Below are positions 46,101 through 58,900 of a DNA stretch of 64,000 bases, piece by piece. Both the position numbers and the translations under genes were made by a program. This DNA comes from Hygrophila difformis (taxonomy: Eukaryota > Streptophyta > Magnoliopsida > Lamiales > Acanthaceae). Every line of letters starts with the position of its first letter. Position 1 is the first letter of the stretch. A model generated the notes under the pieces. That model ran no database searches. It worked only from the letters and a program-made list of their open reading frames with translations, and was not told the origin of the DNA. The DNA lies in contig JAOANR010000014.1 of assembly GCA_030278955.1 (NCBI GenBank), positions 33,431,453-33,495,452 of the forward strand. The letters run 5' to 3'.

Positions 46101-47760
46101 CATTTTGACAAGGATGATGATTGTGACAAAGATGAGGATTATAAAAAAGGAAAACCTCGGAGAGGTGATTTGGAAAATTTTACCTCAAAAAATAAAGAGG
46201 TATTGAATACCTATGACATTGAGAGGTATATTGCATCTTATGAAAATTAGTTTAATTTGGAGATGTTTTCATCTCATCCTTTCTTTGTACTCTTTGAATA
46301 TATACATAAATAAATATTTTCATGTATTGCGTATCTCAGAGAAGGCAACTCACAAGAAGAATATCAAGAAGAGGTTGCAGTGCAACTTGAAGAGCAGGAA
46401 GAAGATCTTGAGAAAATTAAAGAGGAAAGCAGGCGGCCGCGGCTCATGCAACCTATTCTCGAGAAGCACAAATATCTACAGCTGTAAAATGCAGCTGAGT
46501 CACAAGATTTGGGTAATAGTTTTTGAACCTTTATAATTTACTGTATTTTCTATTATTCTCGCTGAGGAGTAGCTGTAGTTTAGAAGTTCTTGCTACTGCA
46601 TGGAGGACTAATAACTTGCTGAACATCTTTAATGCCACTTACTTATCATTATGCGCAAACCCAGTTTGTTCTTTCCCTATTTCAGGTTCTAAAATCATTC
46701 CGATGCTGACTTTTGGTTTTCATGATAATTGGGTCTTTTCTTTTTATCCGCTGATCATCTCACACACTAAACTTTTCTTGTGGCTAAGTTTTACATTTAT
46801 GTTTCTTGTTTGCTGGGAATGACCTTGACCCCTTGGATCAAAATATAAAGTGGGTATCTCCTTGGAAACAGAATTTAAAACGAGGTTGGAATATGATAAA
46901 GTGGTATCAACAAGGTATGATGCTCCTTTCCTAAAATGATGTAGGGACCAAGTTTGTGAACTCTTGAGTAGAGATCCTCCTTAGGATTTTATGAATTTGT
47001 TGAATATGTTTTATTCTTAACATTTCTACCAAACGTAGGCTATATAAATATTTTATCAATGTCAGCTAAAGATTTTATAGGATCCAATACACTCTTAAAA
47101 TTTCAACTCATAGCTTCATTGCGAAAGTCCTTCCTAAAATGAAAAATTAGAAGACAGGTCCATCAAATAGTACCTATTGAAAATAGGCCAATTAAACAGA
47201 GGTAAGGAGAAAATCAGAATTAACTTTTTCCTTAAGAACAAGTTGTGTTAACTATTTATTGGGTCCAATAGAGCAAATCTGACATTTGTGATGATGCAGA
47301 ATTTTGAAAAGTTCTCATAGAGATGTTACATGTATGTTTTGATTGTTTTGAGCTCTTTACGTTGATGTTAAATTTGATGATTCTTGTTCCATGTGAAGTC
47401 TAGTTGATAATTCTTGTTCCATGTGAACCAGATAAGGATAAAATTGAAGAGTCTTACGCACAAGGTGTAGTTATGAATGAAAAATGTGAAAGCCATTTGG
47501 AAGACAAAGATATTTATGCCCCTGCGTCGTCTATTTCTGGAGCAAAAAATCCTCTTTATAGAATGGCCTTTTTATGATGGGAATGAGTCAGTCATACATG
47601 TTTTTATTTAATTTTATATTGTACTTGCTTCCTTAATTTTTTCTATGGTGACAAGTTTTCAAGTTATGATTGTTCTTTTTCTTGAACTTTTTAGGGTGAG
47701 AGATATGATAGTACGTTTAGGGAATCACCGACTGATGTTCATGGACCGGTGAGCTGAACA
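46100..47760 (+). pseudogene. Possible remnant of a PRP4-kinase-like gene
   Basis: Three exon-like pieces lie on the plus strand: about 46105-46250 (charged, KDEDYKKGKPRRGDL), 46342-46485 (EEDLEKIKEESRRPRLMQPI then LEKHKYLQL and a stop), and 47435-47570 plus 47696-47760 (ESPTDVHG). The second resembles the N-terminal charged region of plant PRP4-type splicing kinases (...IKEESR.R.QAILEKYK...). No kinase domain is present. The resemblance is from memory and weak. Confidence 0.3.
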
Positions 47761-50700
47761 AATTGTGTTATAATCTAGCCTTGGATTTTAGTGTTGGGTT
47801 TCCAACTTTTTGGTTCGTCTGTTGTCATTGATTCTTTCTTCATTTTAATTCAAGAAACCATTTTTTTCGTAAAAAGTCCCCTGTCAAATGATGCATTTCC
47901 AATTTGGTTCAATTTTATCGTTTGATGTTGACCTGCTATTGGAATATTTATATTTGGCCATTCAGTTGTTTTTTAAATTTCAAATCTTTTCTTATTTATA
48001 TAGAAATTGTTTATCGCGAATTGAATTCTTGGATTCATTCTGATGTGAATTGTGGGATTGCGAAACGGAGTTTTAGGTTTTGTTGGGGTGTTTTTAGATT
48101 GCTTGTTCCCGCTTCCTTTAAGTTTAATCGAATACTGCCTTTAAGTGAAGCATTTAAAGGGTTTAACTTATTCTGTGAATTGCTTTTCCAAAGAATTAAG
48201 GCTTCTCTTTGTTCGAGATTGATGAAGAGACCCAAATTTTTTGTGGGGAAAACTTAGTTTCGATTTGTTAAGGGGTGCTGCTGGTCATAGAACAGTTATG
48301 TTTTTGGCATGCGACCTTTTCAGCTTTTTGAAAGCCAGCTAAGCATTCCGTCTGAGCTTCTTCCCAGTTTCCCCATTTCCTTCGGCTTCATGGTTTGATT
48401 CGTCTCAACCCATGCAAATCTTGCAATAGTCATTTAAGAATTTTATTCTTCTGTAGTTTTTTCCATGTATATTTATAACGCCATTTGTTTATATAATGAG
48501 CTATGATTTCTGTACTAATTGTGGAGTGGGTTCGGCGTTGGGGGAGACCGAATTTTCGTTTGCGTTTTTGCTTTATTCTGGGTTTTTTCGATCCAATCCA
48601 ATTGAATAAGATGATGGATCTCAGATTATCAAGTTTATTTTGCTCTTTGTGTGCAGTGAGCCAGCTGAAAACCGGTTCATTCGCTTGGGTGCTGTCGAAC
48701 ACATGATAGAATTATTTTTAAAGTAGGTTGGCTCCCTGTCATATGAGCATGTGTACTTTAAGTTTTTCATCAATAATATCTGTGATTAACTTCTACTTTC
48801 TCATTGCAGGTACCAGTGGGGGGTTGATTGGGGGTTGATTGTCGCTAGCATCGTCGTCTTCTTCTTCCATTTGCCTGTGTAAGGTTTACTGTCTTATTAA
48901 AGTTATCAAAATACATATGTTCTTTATAAGTTTTTGTTCCTATACTAATCTATTATTTTTAAATTTAAAAATATCTAAACCATGTCTAAGGTCCCATTAA
49001 TTTGTTGCACATTTTTTTTTAAAAAAAAAATTACCGGATGACTTATCTGACCACTTTTTGCATTGACAAATCGCATACAACATAAGTCAGAAGAGATTAC
49101 ACAACCTTTTTTATTTTGTTTCTTTTTTCCCCGTTCTTGTGTGTGTGTTTCTGTTTTACCCTAAAAATCACATATATTTAGCATGTTCGAACTATAGAAC
49201 CATTATTGAATAGGCAATCATGGTTGTCGGCTCATGAATAAAACTAATTTCATCTATGTGTGTTCTCATAATTACTTTTTTGTTCATCCAGGTTTACAAC
49301 TTCTCAAGTTCCTGTGTCCAGTGGTGTTGCGTTCCATTATTACTTTTTCATCTCTCATTGATTTGGTTGTTTCGGGGCATCATCCTGCTTGAATTACTAT
49401 TATGAACGAGCGAAGAACTTGTCATGTTTATGAGGATCAGAATCAACAAATTCGAAACCAAATTACTCAATTATTACAGGTGGAACAAGACCAAGTGTTG
49501 CGATTGAACAAAAGGATTCAACCATTCAAATTCTGCATGTAGACAGAATAGCATTGTATTTCTTTCCTCTATTCATTTCTACAGCAGATTTGATTGCACC
49601 CAGCTTACACTTTCTTTTAGATATAGTATATATTTTTGTTGTATCATTTTGGCCTGAAGCAAATTCCAAGCCTGGTTTGTAGGATTCGGATTTGTGATGG
49701 TTTTGAAATGATTACCATTAAATTAGTTGGATGGTAAATGACTGAAAATTTCGTGTGCAGTTCTCTTTTCTCAATATTTTGACTATTTCCATTAGGAATA
49801 TTATGATCACTGGTTATCTGTGATGAATTCATCTCTTAATTACATGATCACTACTATTAATGCCTTAAGTAAACGCTCTTTGATTGATTAAAGTTTGAAA
49901 TGAATTCATCTCTTTTAGTTCTTGAAAATTGGTGTGCTGCTGTGGAAATGGATTTTGCATGTATATGTATAAACCTTTGTTGAGATGGTTTTAAAGGCAC
50001 TGTGTGATCTTTTTGGAGTGTTTATTTTGAAGCTGAAGTTATATCAGACATTTTTAGGTTGATATATATAGTAAAACGTTTGAATATCTTCTAGAGTTTT
50101 GTTGCCCTACTGACGTTACCAGTTCCTTTATTTTTATGTTTGGTTTTCAGTGTAAAGCATTTTCATTTCCTTTTTGTATAATATGCATTTTCATTTTCAT
50201 TTCTAACACAAAATTAAATTTCACAAGTGACATGAACACGTTTTTTCGCTTAGGCTCTCTGATTTGAAGGCTTTAAATTGGAGTCGTGAATTGCGGCTGT
50301 CATTTTTATTGTTAGTACCTGTTTGTGTACAATCATTGTCTCGATTGCATTTGATTTATAGATAATTTAATTGCTTATTTTGTGTGTGGTCAATTTTGAA
50401 TTTTAAACTTATGTTGCTGCCACTATTGATTTGGAATTGCTTTTGAATTCATCTTGTAAATTTTAAACTATTTTACACTGCAAATTTCCTTGCAATTGAA
50501 TAATATTTAACTTCAGAATCTAAGTATTTCCATGTGTATTGTAACTTGTAAGGAATGTAAAAAAGAGAATCAAGTTCAACAAGCTTCCATGAGTCTTCTA
50601 AGAAAGGTTAAAAAGATAATCAAGAAACAAATGAGTATACTCCCAAATTAAAGGTGTTTTAATCCAACTAGCAAAATAAAACCACAACTTCAGCTAATTT

Positions 50701-51026
50701 TGATCCAAATCCCAATTTTTTCTCATCACTATCTAAACAAAATTCATATCATTTCAAATTCCATACTACCTCATAGCATTAACCATTTTATCAATTATTC
50801 TAAACATGAGGCGTAGCCCGCCAATATTTACTTGCTCAAACTATTCGTATTGCATATTATCTCATAACATCCTTTTTAACAATCATTCCAAACGAAGGGC
50901 ATCGCCCGTTCCTAACAAGCACTAGTATATATATATATATATATATATTTCAAGTGTTGATTTTAACCAAAAGTGATAGATTGAATTAATTGATAACAAT
51001 TGAACTAAAACATACGTTATTTTATA
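47761..51026. other. Gene-poor AT-rich stretch
   Basis: Scattered short frames without domain character. A short Gln-rich frame starts at 49403 (MNERRTCHVYEDQNQQIRN) and stops after about 46 codons. (TA)n lies at about 50926-50948. Nothing firm. Confidence 0.4.
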
Positions 51027-51286
51027 CTCCCTCCGTTTGTTAAAAATTGTAACATTTGCATAGTTATTATTATTCACTAAGTAACTTTGATTCAAATTTT
51101 TAACACAGTTATACAAGATAAAACATAGTCAAGTGAGATCTTGTTAGATTCGTCTAATCGCGTAGTTTTATTATATCAAATTTTTATAATTTTTACTTTT
51201 ACACAATTTGAGATATTAAGCATTAAAAATGTGCATCGGATAACGTGAAATGCAGAAATGTTAAAATTTTTTAAAAACGGAGGGAG
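51027..51286. mobile_element. Stowaway-type MITE, 260 bp
   Basis: The terminal inverted repeat CTCCCTCCGTTTGTTAAAAA pairs with TTTTTAAAAACGGAGGGAG at the right end. It is flanked by TA on both sides (51025-51026, 51287-51288), as for Tc1/mariner-derived MITEs. No ORF. Confidence 0.92.
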
Positions 51287-51288
51287 TA

Positions 51289-51755
51289 TTGCATATCACA
51301 CACAATTCTGTGCGTTCTTGTTTGAATGGGGCTGTTGCATTTTGATCTGATTGCCAATCCTCCATATACATCGTGGTTGACTCATCTAGATAAACTGAAT
51401 TGTATTTGAACCCAGGACCCCAAACACCAAAGTTGAGATTTGAGTGAACTGCCACCGTAACTAATTTTGTTTCTCTTTGTTTTTATTTTCTAACCTTTAT
51501 ATCTATATTTTTATTTTCTGAGATGGCAGGTAATGTCAGCAAGGGCTTTCTTAAAAGTTTTGAACACGAACATGCTTAAAATGAATCAAGACCTTACTGC
51601 AAAATTTGCAAATTGGAAGAAAAATTTGAGGAAACAAATAATGCACTTAATGGAAAAACTGATAGCAGTACTCAGGACTTAATTTGGAAATTGAAGATTT
51701 GAAATATCAGTCTGAAGAAACTTGGAGCGACTGCAAAGGGACACAAAATAGGGAC
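51289..51755. other. Flank between MITE and Sirevirus
   Basis: Includes a coding-like plus-strand stretch (about 51600-51755, containing EIEDLKYQSEETWSD) with coiled-coil composition but no intact frame. Family unknown. Confidence 0.3.
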
Positions 51756-51760
51756 ATATG

Positions 51761-52769
51761 TGTTAGGTTCCCAGCAACCACAAGATGTACTCTTTATGCA
51801 CAGTTCAATGAAAGGGTTCAGTCTATCACAATGAACACACAGAATCAAACAACCAATGTAAGATGCTTGACCAGAAAACACATGCACAGCGGAAAGATAA
51901 GCAAGCAACAAGCATAAAGAGTAAATAGAGACACAAGGGTTGTTGACCCAGTTCGGCCTTCGGCCTACATCTGGGGGATACCAATCCAGGAGAGAGTTTT
52001 ACTATGTGGTTCAACCATGGTTCACAACCATACACATAAGTAGAACTCGGACAGCGCTTCCTCTTCAGGACTTCCAGGAGATAGGTTGGTTGATCAGGAA
52101 CTTTCCCAGCTTCTGACTAGGTATCTCCACCTATTGCAACCCCTCAAAGCTTCCCACTTTGAGTCCTCCTTGAAGACGTCAGAGAACGCACTTCCTATAG
52201 AGCGACGGAGTCGATTGGAACAACAATCCCCAAAGTCGCTTGGACAGCCTCCTTCAATGGTTGCAGACGCACCAAGGAAAGGATCAACTCAGTTGCACGC
52301 TTTCTCGTCCAAGTCGAACACTGATTCTCGCAGCCACAGATTGAGTCGATTCACACGAACGCTGCTTAATCAGTTAGGGCTCTTTCTTTTCACTTGAGGC
52401 TCGACGCTCTTGAGAGTATTTTTGTCTTAATCTGATCGTTGTAACTCTGTCTCTCAGAATGCCGAAACCCCTCTCATAAACCAAGGATCCCACAGGCACA
52501 TTTGAATAATTTTGCCAATTAGGGAAATAGCCGTTGGGATAATCCAGGGTTTAGAGTACCAGCTCTATTCCTGAAATGGGGGAGTTTTCCTGCAAGAAAG
52601 ATACGTTAGTATGCCTCCTCCCATTTCAGCAAAAGAGCCGTTGGGGTCTTCTCGAACTTCGGTCTCTTTCCCATAGCGATGCCCGAAATGAAAACAGTAC
52701 AACCAGAAGTTCAATCCTCTAAGTTCAATCATCGGTTGTGAACTTCCTACAAATTTACATGACTCAACA
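51761..52769 (-). repeat. 3' LTR of Sirevirus (1009 bp)
   Basis: Begins TGTTAGGTTCCC and ends GACTCAACA on the plus strand. Nearly identical to 61264-62304. The 103-codon frame seen in both LTRs is a consequence of duplication. Confidence 0.93.
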
Positions 52770-52783
52770 ATCTCCCCCAATTT
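52770..52783 (-). promoter_or_regulatory. Polypurine tract of Sirevirus
   Basis: Minus strand AAATTGGGGGAGAT directly upstream of the LTR start TGTTGAGTC. A second similar tract (ATAGGGGGAGACC) lies at about 55841-55858 between pol and the extra ORF. Confidence 0.85.
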
Positions 52784-53171
52784 GGCAGGAAGTGAGCCAG
52801 CTATTACAAATTGCAAACCGATGATGAACACAACAACACACTAGGACATATTTCCCATATGGTAAGCTCTTTACATAAAGGAATAGCAGACAGAACCAAC
52901 AGAGCTTGTACACAATAAAAGTAGGGGAAATATTCATCTACTAAATGGAACAAAAGATAATCAGTTCACACATCCATTATGTCCCATAGACAAGGTGTAA
53001 ACAAACACACCAGCATAGTCCACAAAATAGTCCAAAGCACAGCAAAAGTACTAATCCAAAGAAATAGATATTTAAAAAGATAGGGTTAGAAAGATTATAC
53101 CAAACATCCAGGGTTCCAAAAGCAGCTGCAATTTGCTTACTCCCCCTCTGGATCAGCTTCCTTGGCAAAAG
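52784..53171. other. Non-coding 3' region of Sirevirus
   Basis: About 390 bp between the extra ORF and the polypurine tract. No gene. Confidence 0.6.
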
Positions 53172-55589
53172 TCAATCTGAGTCCCCATCATCACCCGAAT
53201 CAGCTCCCTCTTCTTGTGCATCTCCTTCGCCAGATTCATCAGCCGCATTGTCAGACCAATAGTCAGGCAGGAGAGCTAGGGCCTGATCAATCCTGTTCTC
53301 CTCTTGTTGGATGATGGCTCGCAGTCCTCTGAAGCGGTCACGGGCCTGGTTCAAAATCTCTTTGGCCCTAGACAGTGCACTTTGATTGCTTAAAGCTCCA
53401 TCTGCACCAGGTATGTCTGGAACCTTGGCCTGAAGTTTCTGGGAGAGGACAAATTCAAAGATCTTTTCCTTTGGAGCAGCATTGTTACCACGAATCCTCA
53501 AGGATTTGAGATACTTGTGAATAAGCCCAGGATAGGGAATCAAGGTCCTTTGATCAGAGGACAAAGACTCAGCAATGTTGACCATCTGGGACAGCACCAA
53601 CTGTCCAAAGTTGATTGGCACTTTTTGATCAATAGCATAGATCAAATGGCACATTTCTCGAGTCACCAGGGAGTGATTTCCAGTGGGCATCACATTGGAG
53701 GCACAGAACTTGTACAGCATATAGAACTTCTGAGTGAGATTCTTAGGCTGGACTCCTCTTCCTGGCATCTTCTTAATCTTGGTCTTGGTGATGGCATGGG
53801 CGACCTGGTTGCTGTCAAAGGATACCCCTTTCTTCAGAATTTCATCAAAATCGACCTCTGGCAGTTCCAACACAGAGTTGATCTTGGCAGCTGAGATGTC
53901 GTAGAGCACTCCACAAGTGTAATTCTTGTTGAACCAAGGCGTCCCAGAAGTGATCACGTCCTTTCTCAGATTAGCATAAAACTGTAAGACAAGCTCAGGC
54001 TTGTAGCTTCTGACCAGGGTAGCCCATCCCAGTAGTCCTCTTTCATCAAGATATTTAGTCCATCCAAGCTCCACATACTTTCCTCCACAGTAGGTGTATT
54101 CTTGGCGAAACTTCTTCTTGGATAGGACCTTTGAGAAGTAGGACTCACTTGCTGCATAATAGAACAACTTGGAGTGAGCTAGATCAGCATCAAGGACTTC
54201 TCGCTTCTTGGGCTTGGAGGAGGATGGTCCTTTGATGTCAAGCTTGGATTTCTTCCTGAGTTCAGGGTTCTCATCAGCATCTCGAATTCGTTTCCCTTTG
54301 CTGACAGACTGACTGGGTTGAGGCACATCCTTTGCAGTCTCAGGACCTCCAGCTGGTGCTACTTCTTCCTCCTCTTCTGAACTGGTAGAACTGTCATTCT
54401 CGCCACTAGGTTCATCCTCCGCGTTGAACTCACTGTCTGAATCTTTCTCCTTGTGGACTTTAGGAATGGGGACTGGAGCTACTTTAGATCCAATGCCAGT
54501 TGGTACTTCAGGCTCTTCAGCACTCGATCCTTCTTCTTCACTGCGTCCTTCAGACTCTTCTTCGGATTCATCTTCTCCAGAATCACCTCGTTCTTCCTCA
54601 ACAGTCTCCAACACTTTGGAGGGATCATGAGTCGGTTCCTGTTGTGGTGATTTGGAGGCAGCAGAGAGATTCTCAACAGCGGTGGACTCTTGAGAAGCTT
54701 CAGATTGCTTGGGCTCTCCTTGCTGAGTTGGAGAAGGTGACACTTGCTGAGGCTGATTCTCTGAGGTTTCCACAGACTTGGGCTTCTCGGAAGGTTTGAG
54801 AGGCTTCTTGGCTTTAGATGATGCAGTAGATGCTTTCACGGTAGCAGCAGCAGTGCCCTGAGGGATGTCAGAGGGCTGAAACACAGGCTTGATAATCTTC
54901 AGAGGCACAGCAGCTATTGCTTCATTCTGAGTCGAGGATCCCTTGGCCTTTGGTACAGATTTAGAAGCTTTCTTTGTCTGAGGCAATTCTTGCACAGGAA
55001 AAGCGGGCTTGGGAGAATCAGTACTCTTCTGCTTCATGAGAGAGGCCGTGACTGGGGCTAACTCGGCTAGGGCATCTGACTGAGTTTGATCCTCATCCCC
55101 ACTGGTACTCTGAGGGTTAGGGGTACCTGCAACAGAGACATTAGAGGTGGTAGAGGTTTTCTTTGAGGCCTTTTTACCTTTCTTGGTAGACTTCTTCGGT
55201 TTGGGACTCCCAGAGGCGGTAGAGGCCAATAACTTCAGGTTTGTCGGAGAATCCATGGAGGGTTTGTCTTTGGAAAGCGAGTCGACAATCCCTTTTGAAG
55301 CAGTGGCTCCAGCAACCGTCGAGGGTTTAACTGCCTGAGACGTGGGTAGTGCGGACGAACCACCGGCGACGGTTGTCTCCCCCTCAACTGCCACGCCCGA
55401 CTCTCGAAGCTCATTTCTGATGTCCAAAGGATCAGTTACACCAGGAGCTTGAGCGGCATTTGCAGTTGTCTCTGTCAACTCCAGTTTCTTTTTGGCCATA
55501 GAACTTCCTTTCGTCGATTTAGGGTTCTTGGGACCCTGAGGTGCCTTTTCTCCAGAGTTGGAGCCCTTCGATCCTCTGGTTTGAACCAT
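53172..55589 (-). CDS. Extra ORF in 'env' position, putative plant transposon protein-like domain
   Basis: An 805-codon intact frame in sense, 375 bp downstream of pol. Residues 1-470 are low in complexity: basic (KKSTKKGKKASKKT), then Ser/Pro/Glu-rich and acidic. Residues about 473-700 are globular and follow the plant transposon protein pattern: LVLQFYANL, YDISAAKINSVLELP, YKFCASNVMPTGNHSLVT, PINFGQLVLSQM and LIPYPGLIHKYLKSL. The C-terminus is very acidic. There is no signal peptide and no membrane segment, so it is not an envelope protein in the usual sense. Function unknown. An intact long frame in a young element suggests it is maintained. Confidence 0.8.
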   Translation of the reverse strand: MVQTRGSKGSNSGEKAPQGPKNPKSTKGSSMAKKKLELTETTANAAQAPGVTDPLDIRNELRESGVAVEGETTVAGGSSALPTSQAVKPSTVAGATASKGIVDSLSKDKPSMDSPTNLKLLASTASGSPKPKKSTKKGKKASKKTSTTSNVSVAGTPNPQSTSGDEDQTQSDALAELAPVTASLMKQKSTDSPKPAFPVQELPQTKKASKSVPKAKGSSTQNEAIAAVPLKIIKPVFQPSDIPQGTAAATVKASTASSKAKKPLKPSEKPKSVETSENQPQQVSPSPTQQGEPKQSEASQESTAVENLSAASKSPQQEPTHDPSKVLETVEEERGDSGEDESEEESEGRSEEEGSSAEEPEVPTGIGSKVAPVPIPKVHKEKDSDSEFNAEDEPSGENDSSTSSEEEEEVAPAGGPETAKDVPQPSQSVSKGKRIRDADENPELRKKSKLDIKGPSSSKPKKREVLDADLAHSKLFYYAASESYFSKVLSKKKFRQEYTYCGGKYVELGWTKYLDERGLLGWATLVRSYKPELVLQFYANLRKDVITSGTPWFNKNYTCGVLYDISAAKINSVLELPEVDFDEILKKGVSFDSNQVAHAITKTKIKKMPGRGVQPKNLTQKFYMLYKFCASNVMPTGNHSLVTREMCHLIYAIDQKVPINFGQLVLSQMVNIAESLSSDQRTLIPYPGLIHKYLKSLRIRGNNAAPKEKIFEFVLSQKLQAKVPDIPGADGALSNQSALSRAKEILNQARDRFRGLRAIIQQEENRIDQALALLPDYWSDNAADESGEGDAQEEGADSGDDGDSD

Positions 55590-55964
55590 GGTAGCTGCAA
55601 TAGATAAAACTCAAGGCACCCACAAACAGATATGAGAAGAAAATGGACGAAAACCAAGTAAAACGATTGAGCTTCTCTGAAGTGCTGTGGCAGGAATTGC
55701 AGAGAGAATCAAAACCAAGACGTTTTGATATGACCCTTCCCGCCATAGACTCCTAGAGTCATCATAATACTCCACTGGGCCTTTTGGGCCGGACAATATA
55801 AATAATTTTTGTTGGGCTTATTTGTCCGGTCTTTGGGCCATGGTCTCCCCCTATAAAACATAATTTCTGCACCCAACAAAGTGTTAGTGAATAAAATCTA
55901 TTGACAAAAGTTGAGTTTAGAAATTTAACCCATTTGTACTGAGGGGAGACCCGAGTGCCATAGC
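55590..55964 (-). promoter_or_regulatory. Spacer between pol and extra ORF with second polypurine tract
   Basis: Non-coding. It contains the minus-strand tract ATAGGGGGAGACC. Multiple polypurine tracts downstream of pol are a described Sirevirus trait. It may also hold a splice acceptor for expressing the extra ORF; none can be assigned by eye. Confidence 0.5.
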
Positions 55965-58900
55965 TCATATCAGGTTGCAAAGTCCAAGGTCTCTTCTGAG
56001 CGATTCAAAGCGATCACTATTTAGAGCCTTGGTGAAAATATCCGCATGTTGAAGATCAGTTCCAACGTGTTGAATGGACACCACTTTGTCTTCAACCAGC
56101 TCCCTGATGTAATGATGTCTAATATCAATGTGTTTCGTCCGGCTATGCTGTACTGGATTCTTAGCAATGCTAATAGCACTCATGTTGTCACACATTAAAA
56201 TCAGTTCTTTCTGCTCCACACCATAATCCTTAAGCATCTGTCTCATCCATAGGAGTTGGGCGCAGCAGCTTCCCGCAGCAAGGTATTCAGCCTCTGCAGT
56301 GGACAATGAGATTGAACTCTGCTTCTTGCTGTACCAGCTTACCAGATTTGTTCCAACATAGAAACAACCACCCGTAGTGCTTTTGCGATCATCTACACAT
56401 CCAGCCCAATCAGCATCACTGTACCCAATAAGTTGAAGGTTGGAATCCTTAGAATACCATATTCCCAGATTAGCAGTTCCAGAGATGTACTTGATAATCC
56501 TTTTGGCAGCATGTAGATGAGATTCCTTCGGATTAGCTTGATATCTTGCACACACTCCTACGGCAAAGCTTATGTCAGGTCTGCTGGCTGCTAGATAGAG
56601 TAAGCTCCCGATGATGCTTCTATATAGCTTAGAGTCAACACTGACACCAGTGGGATCAAGACTGATCTTGTCATCTGTCCCAATGGGTGTTCTGACCGCT
56701 TTACTTGACTCCATTCCAAACTTCTTGACCAACTCTTTGGCATATTTGGACTGGTTGACAAAGATTCCTTCCTTCTTTTGAGTGATCTGAAGGCCAAGAA
56801 AATAGGTCAGCTCCCCTACAAGGCTCATCTCGAATTCATTGCTCATAATCTTAATAAACTCATCCTTAAGAATGTGAGATGTTGATCCAAACACTATGTC
56901 ATCAACATAGATCTGAGCAACAATAAAACCCTTAGATTCCTTCTTGATGAACATTGTCTGATCAGCACTTCCTCTTTCATATCCATGCTCCAACAGATAG
57001 CTTGATAATCTTTCATACCATGCCCTGGGGGCTTGCTTGAGGCCATAGAGAGCTTTGTTGAGCCTATAAACATGATCTGGATAGTGTGGATCTTCAAACC
57101 CCTTGGGTTGTTCAACATAAGCTTCTTCTTTCAGATACCCATTAAGAAAGGCACTCTTCACATCCATTTGATACAATTTGAACTCAAAGGAACATGCCAC
57201 TGCAATCAGAAGTCTGATGGCTTCCAACCTAGCTACTGGAGCAAAGGTTTCACTGAAGTCTATCCCTTCGATTTGAGTATATCCCTGAGCAACGAGCCGC
57301 GCCTTGTTTCTTGTGATGTTACCATTCTCATCTGATTTGTTCTTAAATATCCATTTGGTTCCTATCACATTAACATCAGCTGGCCTTTCCACAAGATCCC
57401 ACACATGGTTCCTGGAGAATTGTTGAAGCTCCTCTTGCATAGCAGACACCCAGTGCTCATCCGACAGAGCTTCTTCTACTTTCTTTGGCTCGATTCTGGA
57501 AGTGAAGCAATGAAGCCCAGCCAGCTCCCTGTAGTCAATCTTCTTCTTGGCTCTGGTTCTTCTCCCTTCATTAATGTCACCAATGATGTCTACTTCATCA
57601 TGGTTCTTGTGAACTTTCTTTCCAGAGGGAGGACAGGTCAGCAGGGGGTTCAGTTCAGTAGAATGGACTGAACTCTGATCATCCTTTCCTGGAGAAGGTG
57701 ACTCAGACGAGTCTGACTGAAGATTGATAATTTCTTGAGCAGAGATATCTGGAATGGTTTCAGACAAGAGGCTTGGCTTATCTTCAATAACCACGTTGGC
57801 TGACTCAATCACTTTCCTAGAGGAGGGCAGGTAGACTCTGTAGGCCTTGCTGGTAGAAGAGTATCCCATGAAGACTCCTTCTTCACTTTTCTCTTGGAAT
57901 TTTCCCACATGCTCCCTGTCATTCACAACAAAGCATTTGTTTCCAAAAATGTGAAAATATGAAAGAGTAGTCTTTTTACCAGTCCAGAGTTCATATGAAG
58001 TTTTCTTAGTTTTGGCTCTCAGATGGACACGGTTAATGACATGGCAAGCTGTATGAACCGCTTCAGCCCACAAGTATTGAGGAACTCCTTTAGCATTTAG
58101 CATGACCCTTGCCATTTCTTGAATGGTCCTATTCTTCCTTTCCACAACACCATTTTGTTGAGGAGTTCGAGGTGCAGAGAACTCGTGCTTGATCCCAGCA
58201 TTACTGCAGAATTCTTCAAAGGCATGGTTTTCAAATTCACCACCATGGTCACTTCGAATCCTCTTGATTTTGCAGTCCTTCTCGTTTGACAGTTGATTGC
58301 ACAGTTTGATGAATGCTTTGAGTGCTTCACTCTTTTCCCTGAGAAAGGATACCCAAGTGTAGCGTGAAAAGTCATCAACACAGACAAGAACATAACTCTT
58401 ACCTCCCAAGCTCTTTACATCAGTGGGTCCAAAAAGATCCATATGAACCAATTCAATGCATTGGGAAGTCCCATTTTGATCAATGGACTTGTGAGTGGCT
58501 TTATGTTGCTTGTTCTTCATGCAGTTGTCACATATCCTTTCCTCAGGTTTACTCAGAGTGGGTAGACCCTTGATAGCTCCAGTACGACTCAGTTTAATTA
58601 GGTCCTTAAAGTTCAGGTGACCCAGTCGTTCATGCCACAGTTGGGTTTGAAGAGAACCTGTACTTTCAACAAGGAGACAAGATTGTGAGAGCATATAACA
58701 GTCATTATTGGATCTCTGACCTTTGGTGATGCACTTGTAATTTGAGTCGAGCACTATACAGCTATCTTCATCAAACAGGACTTTCAACTTGTTGTCACAG
58801 AGGTGACTGATGCTTATCAGGTTCGCACAAAGACCTTCCACATGGTAGACAGTTTTGAGGCCAAAAAATCCATCTTCGGTAATAGACCCTTGACCAACCA

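Noticed and set aside
52086..52397. 103-codon frame repeated at 61621-61932
   Set aside because: Same reason: it lies in both Sirevirus LTRs.
53172..55589. Retroviral envelope gene
   Set aside because: Right position, but no signal peptide, no membrane segment, and the globular part matches a transposon-associated domain.
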